Shown here piece by piece: positions 9,132 through 17,487 of a DNA stretch of 64,000 nucleotides (the first letter of the stretch is position 1; the number at the start of each line of letters is the position of its first letter). Source of the DNA: Scandinavium sp036271055 (GTDB taxonomy: Bacteria > Pseudomonadota > Gammaproteobacteria > Enterobacterales > Enterobacteriaceae); NCBI RefSeq assembly GCF_036271055.1, contig NZ_DATBBJ010000073.1, positions 310,001-374,000 on the forward strand, read 5' to 3'. Below the pieces are notes generated by a model. The model had not been told where the DNA came from. It did not search any database and was given only the letters and a program-made list of their open reading frames with translations. The position numbers and the translations under genes were made by a program.

Positions 9132-9680
9132 ATGAATATTGCACAACATCTGGCGACGACCCTGAAAGCCTTACGCCAGCAGCGCGAATGGAGCTTGTCG
9201 AAACTGGCGGAAGAAACGGGCGTGTCAAAAGCAATGCTCGGGCAAATCGAACGTAACGAATCCAGCCCGACGGTGGCGACGCTGTGGAAAATTGCCACCG
9301 GACTGAACGTGCCGTTTTCCCGGTTTATCACCCCAACGGAAAGCGAAGAGAGCGCCTGGGATCCGCAACAGCAGGCAATGGTTGTCACACCGATTTTCCC
9401 GTGGGACCCGATTTTGCACTACGATCACTTTGCGATAACGCTCGCGCCGGGCGCGTTAAGTGAATCGACACCGCATGAAACGGGCGTGATAGAGCATGTG
9501 GTGGCAATCAACGGTACGCTGGAAATGTGTATCGATGGGCAGTGGCAGCAGGTGAAAGAAGGACAAGGACTGCGCTTTGCAGGCGATAAACCCCATGCCT
9601 ATCGCAACAGTTCAGCGCGTACGGTGCTGTTTCATTCGCTGATTCACTATCCGCTTGCAAAAGAAAAAGCCGCAGACTGA
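9132..9680 (+). CDS. sutR: SutR (YdcN) XRE-cupin regulator of sulfur utilisation
   Basis: A 182-residue dual-domain regulator: an XRE helix-turn-helix at about residues 10-65 (WSLSKLAEETGVSKAMLGQI) and a cupin domain in the C-terminal half with ESTPHETGVIEHVV and HAYRNSS. It aligns along its length with K-12 YdcN, reported as SutR and linked to sulfur metabolism genes. AAGGAG precedes the ATG. It is divergent from ydcO. The stop codon sits inside the loop of a hairpin that reads as a terminator on the opposite strand. Confidence 0.93.
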   Translation: MNIAQHLATTLKALRQQREWSLSKLAEETGVSKAMLGQIERNESSPTVATLWKIATGLNVPFSRFITPTESEESAWDPQQQAMVVTPIFPWDPILHYDHFAITLAPGALSESTPHETGVIEHVVAINGTLEMCIDGQWQQVKEGQGLRFAGDKPHAYRNSSARTVLFHSLIHYPLAKEKAAD

Positions 9681-9689
9681 GCTGCGGCA
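9665..9689 (-). terminator. Minus-strand intrinsic terminator across the sutR stop codon
   Basis: GCCGCAG pairs with CTGCGGC around a short loop containing the sutR TGA. Read on the minus strand, the stem is followed by TTTTTCTTTT. The plus strand has no T tract. A minus-strand transcript ending here is implied, but no annotated gene would produce it. Confidence 0.5.
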
Positions 9690-9901
9690 AAGCACGACGA
9701 CTAAAGAAATTCATAACGCGACGAGGAAAAATCCGGAATACGCAGCCACTGTAAATCCTTGCCGCTGCGTCGGGAAATATCAAATTCTTCAATGCTTTGC
9801 CGACATGCAGAAAAAGCCCGCCTGCGCGACGTGGAAAATGATGTCGTCGCGCCTCACTTCTGACTACAATAGCCGCCATTTTGACCCAACGGATAATAAC
9901 G

Positions 9902-11866
9902 ATGCGCCTGCAAAACCATCATCTTGAACTCCTGAGCCCGGCCCGTGACACCAACATTGCCCGTGAAGCGATTCTTCACGGCGCAGACGCGGTGTATATC
10001 GGCGGCCCTGGCTTTGGTGCCCGTCACAACGCCAGCAACAGCCTGAGCGATATCGCCGAACTGGTGCCATTCGCCCATCGCTATGGCGCAAAGATCTTCG
10101 TGACGATTAACACCATTCTTCATGATGATGAGTTAGAGCCTGCACAAAAGCTGATCACCGACCTGTACCAGACCGGCGTGGATGCGCTGATTGTGCAGGA
10201 TATGGGGATCATGCAACTGGATCTGCCGCCAATTGAGCTGCACGCCAGTACCCAGTGCGACATCCGCAGCGTAGAGAAAGCCAAATTCTTATCTGACGTG
10301 GGTTTCAGCCAGATAGTGCTGGCGCGTGAGCTGGATCTGCACCAGATCAAAGCGATTCACGAACATACTGACGCGACTATCGAATTCTTCATTCACGGCG
10401 CGCTGTGCGTGGCGTACTCCGGTCAGTGTTATATTTCCCATGCGCAAACAGGCCGCAGCGCCAACCGTGGCGACTGCTCGCAGGCGTGCCGTCTGCCGTA
10501 CACTCTGAAAGACGATCAGGGCCGTGTCGTAGCGTACGAAAAACACCTGTTGTCGATGAAAGACAACGATCAGACCGCCAACCTGGCGCAACTGATCGAC
10601 GCGGGTGTGCGTTCCTTCAAGATTGAAGGGCGTTACAAAGACATGAGCTACGTGAAAAACATCACCGCGCATTATCGCCAAATGCTGGATGCGATCATTG
10701 AAGATCGAGGCGACTTGGCGCGTTCTTCCGCAGGGCGCACTGAACATTTCTTCATTCCATCGACTGACAAAACCTTCCATCGCGGCAGCACCGACTATTT
10801 TGTGAATGAGCGTAAAGGCGATATTGGCGCGTTCGACTCACCGAAGTTTATTGGTTTGCCGGTGGGTGAAGTGCTGAAAGTCAGCAAAGATCACCTTGAT
10901 GTGGTCGTGACCGAACCGCTGGCTAATGGCGACGGTCTGAATGTGATGATCAAGCGTGAAATTGTCGGCTTCCGTGCCAATACCGTAGAGAAAACCGGTG
11001 AAAACCGTTACCGCGTATGGCCGAATGAAATGCCAGCCGATCTGTATAAAGCCCGCCCAAATGCGGCGCTCAACCGTAACCTCGACCACAACTGGTCGCA
11101 GGCGTTGACCAAAACCTCCAGTGAACGTCGTATCGCCGTGGATGTTGAGATTGGCGGCTGGCAGGAACAACTGATCCTGACCATGACCAGCGAAGACGGT
11201 GTGAGCGTCACGCACACGTTAGACGGTAATTTCGAAGAAGCGTCAAACACTGAAAAAGCGCTGAGCAATTTACAAGACGGCGTGGCGAAGCTTGGGCAGA
11301 CCATTTATTACCCGCGCGACGTTAAAGTGAATCTGCCGGGGGCGCTGTTTGTGCCGAACAGCCAGCTGAATCAGCTGCGCCGTGAAACGGTGGAGATGCT
11401 GGATGAAGCACGTCTGGCGGCTTATCAGCGTGGCAGCCGTAAACCGGTTTCCACGCCACCGCCGGTTTACCCGGAAACGCATCTGACGTTCTTAACCAAC
11501 GTCTACAACTACAAAGCGCGTGAGTTTTATCATCGCTATGGCGTACAGCTGATTGACGCAGCCTATGAAGCGCACGAAGAGAAGGGCGATGTGCCGGTGA
11601 TGATCACCAAACATTGTTTGCGTTTCGCGTTCAACCTGTGCCCGAAACAGGCGAAGGGCAGTATCAAAAGCTGGAAAGCCACACCGATGCAGTTGATGCA
11701 TGGCGACGAAGTGCTGACCCTGAAATTTGACTGCCGCCCGTGCGAAATGCACGTGGTCGGTAAAATCAAAAATCACATCCTGAAATTGCCGCAGGCGGGG
11801 AGTATCGTGGCTTCGGTGAGCGCAGAAGATTTGATGAAGACGCTGCCGAAACGTAAAGGCGCGTAA
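9902..11866 (+). CDS. rlhA: RlhA (YdcP) U32-family 23S rRNA C2501 hydroxylation protein
   Basis: A 654-residue protein nearly identical to E. coli YdcP/RlhA, which is needed for 5-hydroxycytidine at position 2501 of 23S rRNA. The peptidase U32 family core is clear: LELLSPARDTNIAREAILHG at the N-terminus, IELHASTQCDIRS, and the cysteine-rich stretch with CVAYSGQCYIS and GDCSQACRLPY. A C-terminal cysteine pair region (FNLCPKQAKG, FDCRPCEMHV) completes the fold. Start 9902 was chosen to match the K-12 N-terminus; seven extra codons upstream are open. A likely -10 (TACAAT, 9865-9870) lies upstream. It is followed by a REP-type palindrome. Confidence 0.95.
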   Translation: MRLQNHHLELLSPARDTNIAREAILHGADAVYIGGPGFGARHNASNSLSDIAELVPFAHRYGAKIFVTINTILHDDELEPAQKLITDLYQTGVDALIVQDMGIMQLDLPPIELHASTQCDIRSVEKAKFLSDVGFSQIVLARELDLHQIKAIHEHTDATIEFFIHGALCVAYSGQCYISHAQTGRSANRGDCSQACRLPYTLKDDQGRVVAYEKHLLSMKDNDQTANLAQLIDAGVRSFKIEGRYKDMSYVKNITAHYRQMLDAIIEDRGDLARSSAGRTEHFFIPSTDKTFHRGSTDYFVNERKGDIGAFDSPKFIGLPVGEVLKVSKDHLDVVVTEPLANGDGLNVMIKREIVGFRANTVEKTGENRYRVWPNEMPADLYKARPNAALNRNLDHNWSQALTKTSSERRIAVDVEIGGWQEQLILTMTSEDGVSVTHTLDGNFEEASNTEKALSNLQDGVAKLGQTIYYPRDVKVNLPGALFVPNSQLNQLRRETVEMLDEARLAAYQRGSRKPVSTPPPVYPETHLTFLTNVYNYKAREFYHRYGVQLIDAAYEAHEEKGDVPVMITKHCLRFAFNLCPKQAKGSIKSWKATPMQLMHGDEVLTLKFDCRPCEMHVVGKIKNHILKLPQAGSIVASVSAEDLMKTLPKRKGA

Positions 11867-11873
11867 CCAAATT

Positions 11874-11904
11874 GCCCGGCGGCGCAAACGCAGTGCCGCC
11901 GGGC
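11874..11904. repeat. REP-like palindrome
   Basis: GCCCGGCGGCGC and GTGCCGCCGGGC form a 12-base-pair inverted repeat with one mismatch position around a seven-base loop, in the 43-base gap between the convergent rlhA and cio operon. Enteric REP elements have this form; it may also limit read-through. Confidence 0.7.
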
Positions 11905-11909
11905 ATGAA

Positions 11910-12035
11910 TTACGCTTTAAACCCCGCCGCGCTCATCAGCAGCCGGAAAAACATCCCGACCGCTGCCAGCGCCAGCACGCTACCGCCCCATAATGTCACC
12001 AGCCAGAACAAACGTTTGTACAATGGTTGTTGCAT
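11910..12035 (-). CDS. DUF2474 small membrane protein of the bd oxidase operon
   Basis: A 41-residue protein starting MQQPLYKRLFWLVTLWGG with a single membrane helix (WLVTLWGGSVLALAAVGMFF) and the C-terminal RLLMSAAGFKA. The DUF2474 family is typically encoded right after the two subunits of cyanide-insensitive bd oxidases and may be a CydX-like accessory subunit; that role is inference. Its ATG shares the A of the cioB TGA stop (TGATG), so translation is coupled. An in-frame upstream ATG at 12176 lies inside cioB and is not the real start. Confidence 0.82.
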   Translation of the reverse strand: MQQPLYKRLFWLVTLWGGSVLALAAVGMFFRLLMSAAGFKA

Positions 12036-13045
12036 CAATGATACCCCTCGCCATGTTGCACCTTGCCGCGAAACACGTAGTAGCTCCAGAAGGTGTAAAC
12101 CAGAATAATCGGCACGATAATCAGCGCCCCCACTAACATAAAGCCCTGACTTTGCGGCGGTGCAGCGGCCTGCCACAAGCTGATATCTGGCGGAATAATA
12201 TTCGGCCAGATACTGATGCCGAGCCCGCTAAAGCCTAAGAAAATCAGCCCTAACGTCAGTAAAAACGGTGCTGCGTGATATGCAGCACTCGCCAACGTGC
12301 GCCATAACCCAAATACGACCGCCAGCGTCAGAACCGGCACTGGCAGCAGATACCAAAGATTCGGCAAACTGAACCAGCGCACCGCAATCGCCGGATGCGC
12401 CAGCGGTGTCCACAGGCTAATGACGGCAATCACCGCCAGCATCGCAATGATTAATCCACGCGAGACGCGGCGCATTTTATCCAGCAAAGGATTTTTGCTT
12501 TTCATCACCAGCCACGTCGCGCCGAGCAAGGCATAAGCGACAACCAGCCCGAAACCGCAGAACAGCGTAAACGGTGTCAACCAGTCGAATGCGCCACCTG
12601 CAAACGCACGGTTATGCACCGGGAAGCCATTCAACACCGCGCCAACCACTACGCCCTGACAGAACGTCGCAAGGATCGAACCGCCGAGAAAAGCGCGATC
12701 CCAGAATGGGCGATGCGATGGGGTGGCGTTAAAGCGAAACTCAAACGCCACGCCGCGAAAAATAAGACCGATCAGCATTAATGTCAGCGGAATGGTCAGG
12801 GCGTCGATGATCACCGCGTAGGCCAGTGGAAATGCACCGAACAGCGCCGCGCCGCCAAGCACCAGCCAGGTCTCATTGCCGTCCCACACCGGGGCGACGC
12901 TGTTAATCATCACATCCCGGTCTTCCGCACCGCGCACGAACGGGAACAGAATGCCGATCCCTAAATCAAAACCGTCCATCACGATGTACATCAGGGTGGC
13001 GAAGACGATAATCACAAACCAGATAACCGATAAGTCGATGCCCAT
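12035..13045 (-). CDS. cioB: Cyanide-insensitive-type bd oxidase subunit II (CioB/CydB)
   Basis: A 336-residue subunit II of a cytochrome bd quinol oxidase with about eight transmembrane helices. The start MGIDLSVIWFVIIVFATLMYIVMDGFDLG and the blocks VAPVWDGNETWLVLGG and FGAFPLAYA are diagnostic of CydB/CioB. The length is near that of Pseudomonas CioB (about 335) rather than E. coli CydB (379). It acts with subunit I in the inner membrane to oxidise quinol and reduce oxygen to water. Its ATG overlaps the cioA stop (TAATG). Confidence 0.92.
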   Translation of the reverse strand: MGIDLSVIWFVIIVFATLMYIVMDGFDLGIGILFPFVRGAEDRDVMINSVAPVWDGNETWLVLGGAALFGAFPLAYAVIIDALTIPLTLMLIGLIFRGVAFEFRFNATPSHRPFWDRAFLGGSILATFCQGVVVGAVLNGFPVHNRAFAGGAFDWLTPFTLFCGFGLVVAYALLGATWLVMKSKNPLLDKMRRVSRGLIIAMLAVIAVISLWTPLAHPAIAVRWFSLPNLWYLLPVPVLTLAVVFGLWRTLASAAYHAAPFLLTLGLIFLGFSGLGISIWPNIIPPDISLWQAAAPPQSQGFMLVGALIIVPIILVYTFWSYYVFRGKVQHGEGYH

Positions 13046-14442
13046 TAGTGGCCCTCCTTGTGTTGATAGGCGTCAATGGCGGCGGAAAGCGGGCGTGCGG
13101 CTGTGCCGTGGGCGTCAGGGATGAATTCTTGCGGGCCTTTGCGGATAAGACGAATCATATAGCTATAACCCACGCCGAAGACCGACGAATAGACGATAAA
13201 GAAAGCGAGCAGGCTGACGCTCATATGCAAATCACCGTGGGCCGAGACCGCGTCTTTGGTGCGTTGCAAGCCATACACCACCCACGGCTGACGGCCCACT
13301 TCGGTGGTTATCCAGCCCGCCAGAATCGCAATCAGACCGGACGGCCCCATCCACAAGGCAAAACGCAAAAACGGGCGACAGGTATACAGGCGCTGGCCTT
13401 TGCGCAGCCACAACGACGTCAGACCCAGCAGCAGCATCAGGCCGCCAAGCCCGGCCATCACACGGAACGACCAGAACACCATCGTAGAATTGGGTCTGTC
13501 TTCTTTGGCGAACTCTTTCAACGCCGGAACTTGTTTATCCAGACTGTGTGTCAGAATTAAGCTGCCGAGCGCCGGAATTTCCAGACCAAATCGGGTACGT
13601 TCCTGTTCCATATCGGGCCAGCCAAAAATCAGCAGCGGCGTCGGTTTGCCAGGCGTATTTTCCCAATGGCCTTCAATGGCGGCGATTTTCGCGGGTTGAT
13701 GTTTCAGCGTATTCAGGCCGTGCATATCGCCAATGAGTGCCTGAATCGGGGCGATAATCAGCGTCATCCACAGCGCCATGGAAAACATCGCACGAATAGC
13801 GGGCGTGTTGTTACCGCGCAATAGATGCCAGGCAGCAGAAGCGCCAACAAACAGGGCACTACTGAGAAACGCGGCGACGGACATATGTAGCAGCCGATAG
13901 GGGAATGATGGATTAAACACCACCGCAAACCAGTCGACGGGCACCACCTGACCGTTAACGATTTCATAGCCCTGCGGCGTCTGCATCCAGCTGTTAGAGG
14001 CGAGGATCCAGAAAGTTGAAATGATCGTGCCCAGTGCCACCATGCAAGTGGCGAAAAAGTGCAGACCGGGGCCGACTTTATTCCAGCCAAACAGCATCAC
14101 GCCGAGAAAACCGGCTTCGAGGAAGAAGGCGGTCAACACTTCGTAGGTCAGCAACGGGCCGGTAATGCTCCCCGCAAACTGCGAGAAACCGCTCCAGTTA
14201 GTGCCGAACTGATAGGCCATCACCAGCCCTGAAACCACGCCCATACCAAAGTTAACGGCGAAGATTTTCGACCAGAACGCCCAAAGCGAACGCCAGACCG
14301 GATTTTTCGTTTTCAGCCATAACCCTTCAAGCACCGCCAGATAGCTGGCAAGCCCGATAGTAATGGCCGGGAAAATAATGTGAAAAGAGACCGTGAACGC
14401 GAACTGAATGCGCGCAAGGTGAAATGCATCTAAACCGAACAT
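13045..14442 (-). CDS. cioA: Cyanide-insensitive-type bd oxidase subunit I (CioA/CydA)
   Basis: A 465-residue haem-carrying subunit I. H21 in FTVSFHIIFP corresponds to the haem b595 ligand of CydA, the region PYRLLHMSVAAF carries the b558 histidine, FRVMAGLGG holds the b558 methionine, and GRQPW is conserved. The Q-loop is short: it lacks the roughly 60-residue insertion of E. coli CydA, which marks the CIO type. Start 14442 (MFGLDAFHLARIQ) has AGG at good spacing; five upstream codons are open. The operon is divergent from ydcR. K-12 has CydAB and AppCB but no oxidase at this position. Confidence 0.92.
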   Translation of the reverse strand: MFGLDAFHLARIQFAFTVSFHIIFPAITIGLASYLAVLEGLWLKTKNPVWRSLWAFWSKIFAVNFGMGVVSGLVMAYQFGTNWSGFSQFAGSITGPLLTYEVLTAFFLEAGFLGVMLFGWNKVGPGLHFFATCMVALGTIISTFWILASNSWMQTPQGYEIVNGQVVPVDWFAVVFNPSFPYRLLHMSVAAFLSSALFVGASAAWHLLRGNNTPAIRAMFSMALWMTLIIAPIQALIGDMHGLNTLKHQPAKIAAIEGHWENTPGKPTPLLIFGWPDMEQERTRFGLEIPALGSLILTHSLDKQVPALKEFAKEDRPNSTMVFWSFRVMAGLGGLMLLLGLTSLWLRKGQRLYTCRPFLRFALWMGPSGLIAILAGWITTEVGRQPWVVYGLQRTKDAVSAHGDLHMSVSLLAFFIVYSSVFGVGYSYMIRLIRKGPQEFIPDAHGTAARPLSAAIDAYQHKEGH

Positions 14443-14528
14443 GGACAACCTCGACATAAAACGGTGTTCGCGGTCATGGTAGGGATTGTCAGGCTGGAGT
14501 TGCAGCCACAGTCGGGGTTTATTTAGCT

Positions 14529-14569
14529 ATAACAGTTACATTAATCATGATATTTTTTGTTACTGTTAT
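14529..14569. promoter_or_regulatory. Inverted repeat between cioA and ydcR, candidate YdcR operator
   Basis: ATAACAGT at 14529-14536 and its exact reverse complement ACTGTTAT at 14562-14569 have centres 33 bases apart, about three helical turns, in an AT-rich part of the 151-base divergent promoter region. Binding by YdcR is inferred from position only. Confidence 0.45.
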
Positions 14570-14593
14570 GAATGGTCGATACCGGAAGCGACA

Positions 14594-16009
14594 ATGAAAA
14601 AATACCAACAACTGGCGCAGCAAATTACTGAACAGATTGGCCTCGGCGTGTGGCAACCCGGCGACAGGCTGCCGTCTTTGCGCGAGCAGGTGACGATAAG
14701 CGGCATGAGTTTTATGACCGTCGGTCATGCGTATCAGTTGCTGGAAAGCCAGGGGCGAATCATCGCCCGGCCACAGTCGGGTTATTACGTCGCGCCGCGC
14801 CCGGTTAAACAGGTCAAAACAGTGCCACCCGCGCAAGTGATGCGTGACGAAGCGGTGGACATCAACACCTATATTTTTGGCGTGTTGCAGGCTAGCCGAG
14901 ATGCGGCGGTGCTCCCGTTTGCTTCGGCGTTTCCTGATCCGCGTTTATTCCCACTGCAACAGCTCAACCGTTCACTGGCGCAGGTGAGTAAAACGGCCAG
15001 CGCGATGAGCGTGATTGAAAATCTGCCGCCGGGAAATGCCGAATTGCGTCACGCCATCGCCCGTCGTTATGCATTGCAGGGCATGAATATTTCGCCGGAC
15101 GAGATTGTGATCACCGCAGGCGCGTTAGAGGCGTTGAACCTCAGTCTGCAAGCGGTGACGGAACCCGGCGATTGGGTGATCGTCGAGAACCCTTGTTTTT
15201 ATGGCGCATTACAGGCGCTGGAACGCCTGAAACTGAAAGCGCTGTCGGTGGCCTCGGATGTCAAAGAAGGCATCGATATGGTGGCGCTGGAGCAGGCGCT
15301 GAAAGAGTATCCGGTCAAAGCCTGCTGGCTGATGACCAACAGCCAGAACCCGCTCGGCTTTACGCTCTCGCCGGAAAAAAAGGCGCAGCTCGTCGCGCTG
15401 CTGAGTGCGCACAATGTAGTGCTGATTGAGGACGATGTTTACAGCGAACTGTGGTTTGGTCGCGAAAAACCGCTGCCCGCCAAAGCCTGGGATCGCGATG
15501 ACATGACGCTGCATTGCAGTTCGTTTTCGAAATGCCTGGTGCCGGGCTTTCGTATCGGTTGGGTAGCGGCGGGCAAACATGCGCAGCGCATCCAGCATTT
15601 ACAATTAATGAGTACACTCTCGACCAGTTCGCCGATGCAAATGGCGCTGGTAGATTATCTCGGGACTAAACGTTACGACGCGCATCTGCGAAGACTGCGA
15701 CGCCAGCTGGCAGAGCGCAAACATCTGGCCTGGCAGGCGCTGTTGCGTCATTTACCTGCCGAAGTGAAAATTCATCACAACGACAATGGCTATTTTTTAT
15801 GGCTGGAACTGCCACCGGGTATCGACGCCGGAGAGCTTGGTGCGCGGGCGTTGGCGCACAAAATCAGCATTGCGCCGGGCAAAATGTTCTCGACCACCGA
15901 CAGTTGGTCGTCGTTCTTCCGCTTTAACACTGCCTGGGGCTGGAGTGAACGCGAAGAGCAGGGCGTGAAAATGCTCGGCCAGCTTATTATTGAAATGCTT
16001 AACGAATAA
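14594..16009 (+). CDS. ydcR: YdcR, MocR-type GntR/aminotransferase regulator
   Basis: A 471-residue MocR-family regulator: a GntR winged helix (residues about 1-70, with QPGDRLPSLREQVTISGMS) fused to a fold-type I aminotransferase-like domain. The PLP-binding lysine is in HCSSFSKCLVPGFRIGW. It matches K-12 YdcR throughout. Start 14594 (MKKYQQLAQQ) was chosen over an upstream open extension because it matches K-12 and follows GGAAG. In K-12 YdcR precedes ydcS; here it also faces the cio operon, so it could control either side. Confidence 0.93.
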   Translation: MKKYQQLAQQITEQIGLGVWQPGDRLPSLREQVTISGMSFMTVGHAYQLLESQGRIIARPQSGYYVAPRPVKQVKTVPPAQVMRDEAVDINTYIFGVLQASRDAAVLPFASAFPDPRLFPLQQLNRSLAQVSKTASAMSVIENLPPGNAELRHAIARRYALQGMNISPDEIVITAGALEALNLSLQAVTEPGDWVIVENPCFYGALQALERLKLKALSVASDVKEGIDMVALEQALKEYPVKACWLMTNSQNPLGFTLSPEKKAQLVALLSAHNVVLIEDDVYSELWFGREKPLPAKAWDRDDMTLHCSSFSKCLVPGFRIGWVAAGKHAQRIQHLQLMSTLSTSSPMQMALVDYLGTKRYDAHLRRLRRQLAERKHLAWQALLRHLPAEVKIHHNDNGYFLWLELPPGIDAGELGARALAHKISIAPGKMFSTTDSWSSFFRFNTAWGWSEREEQGVKMLGQLIIEMLNE

Positions 16010-16325
16010 CCTTTCTTATTTCCTGAACATCTTTTTCTCGAATTGAAAATAACCTGGTGATGATGCGAAAAATAATCACCAGGTTATTTTTTTACTTCAC
16101 TCATAGGAAAAAGACATACCTCGGCTCACCCGCTAACACGTTGTCTATACTGAATTTAGTTCAGATAACTCGCTGGATTTTCAGCGTAATGCGCCCTTTG
16201 TCACAACCTGATGAAAATTAGCGGGTATCACACACGGCAACGCATTACGCCGTCTACGTTTATTAGGGGACATATTTTTACGGCACGGCTGCCGCCAAAT
16301 TAATTCCGACAGGAGTAACAACACA
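16010..16325. other. ydcR-ydcS intergenic region
   Basis: A 316-base gap. It holds the ydcR terminator at 16048-16093 and, downstream, the presumed ydcS promoter and leader ending in GGAG ten bases before the ATG. No reading frame or RNA gene was recognised. Confidence 0.6.
16048..16093 (+). terminator. Intrinsic terminator after ydcR
   Basis: A perfect 14-base-pair stem, AATAACCTGGTGAT with ATCACCAGGTTATT, around a 13-base loop, running into a T tract. Confidence 0.85.
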
Positions 16326-17471
16326 ATGAGCAAGCAATTTGCCCGCAGCAGCCTGTGCGCGCTGGGTTTGACTATCATGACAGCACAAGCCGCCGAACCG
16401 CCAACCTCACTCGGGAAAGCGGAAGGCCGTCTCGATATTATTGCCTGGCCGGGTTACGTCGAGCGCGGTCAGAGCGATAAAAACTATGACTGGGTCACTC
16501 AGTTTGAAAAAGATACCGGTTGTGCAGTGAATGTTAAAACGGCAGCCACCTCCGATGAAATGGTCAGCCTGATGGCAAAAGGCGGTTATGACCTCGTGAC
16601 CGCATCCGGTGACGCGTCGTTGCGCCTTATCATGGGCAAACGCGTTCAGGCGATTAACACTGCGCTGATCCCTAACTGGAAAACGCTCGATCCGCGCCTG
16701 GAAAAAGGGGCGTGGTTTAACGTCGACGGCAAAGTGTACGGCACGCCGTATCAGTGGGGCCCGAACCTGCTGATGTACAACACCAAAACCTTCCCGACGC
16801 CGCCGGACAGCTGGAAAGTAGTGTTTGTGAAACAAGATTTGCCGGATGGCAAAACCAATCAGGGCCGTGTGCAGGCGTATGACGGCCCAATTTACATCGC
16901 CGATGCTGCCTTGTTCGTTAAAGCCACCCAACCGCAGTTGGGTATTTCTGACCCGTATCAACTGACCGAACCACAGTACGCCGCGGTGCTGAAAGTACTG
17001 CGTGATCAACACGCCCTTATTCACCGTTACTGGCACGATGCAACGGTGCAGATGAGCGATTTCAAGAACGAAGGCGTGGTGGCATCCAGCTCCTGGCCGT
17101 ATCAGGCTAACGGTCTGAAAGCCGACAACCAGCCCATCGCCACCGTATTCCCGAAAGAGGGCGTCACCGGCTGGGCAGACACCACCATGTTACATGCCGA
17201 AGCGAAACACCCGGTCTGTGCCTATAAATGGATGAACTGGTCACTGACGCCAAAAGTGCAGGGCGACGTGTCAGCCTGGTTCGGCTCGCTCCCGGTTGTG
17301 CCAGAAGGCTGTAAAGCCAGCACGTTGCTTGGTGATAAAGGCTGCGAAACCAACGGCTATAACTTCTTCGACAAAATCGCGTTCTGGAAAACGCCGGTTG
17401 CCGAAGGCGGGAAATACGTGCCGTACAGCCGCTGGACGCAAGATTACATCGCCATTATGGGTGGTCGTTAA
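16326..17471 (+). CDS. ydcS: YdcS periplasmic substrate-binding protein
   Basis: A 381-residue periplasmic binding protein of the polyamine/spermidine type (SBP_bac_8-like) with a signal peptide ending near TAQAAE. It equals K-12 YdcS in length and sequence, e.g. DIIAWPGYVERGQ and GWADTTMLHAEAKHPVCAYKW. It is the binding component of the YdcSTUV importer, associated with putrescine. K-12 YdcS has also been described as a polyhydroxybutyrate synthase, a second activity not visible in the sequence. The gene leads an operon with ydcT, 16 bases away. Confidence 0.95.
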   Translation: MSKQFARSSLCALGLTIMTAQAAEPPTSLGKAEGRLDIIAWPGYVERGQSDKNYDWVTQFEKDTGCAVNVKTAATSDEMVSLMAKGGYDLVTASGDASLRLIMGKRVQAINTALIPNWKTLDPRLEKGAWFNVDGKVYGTPYQWGPNLLMYNTKTFPTPPDSWKVVFVKQDLPDGKTNQGRVQAYDGPIYIADAALFVKATQPQLGISDPYQLTEPQYAAVLKVLRDQHALIHRYWHDATVQMSDFKNEGVVASSSWPYQANGLKADNQPIATVFPKEGVTGWADTTMLHAEAKHPVCAYKWMNWSLTPKVQGDVSAWFGSLPVVPEGCKASTLLGDKGCETNGYNFFDKIAFWKTPVAEGGKYVPYSRWTQDYIAIMGGR

Positions 17472-17487
17472 CGCCCGGGAGTGAAGC

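Noticed and set aside
9681..9901. 90-codon frame starting at 9655 between sutR and rlhA
   Set aside because: It starts inside sutR, overlaps the start of rlhA and has no ribosome binding site or conserved features.
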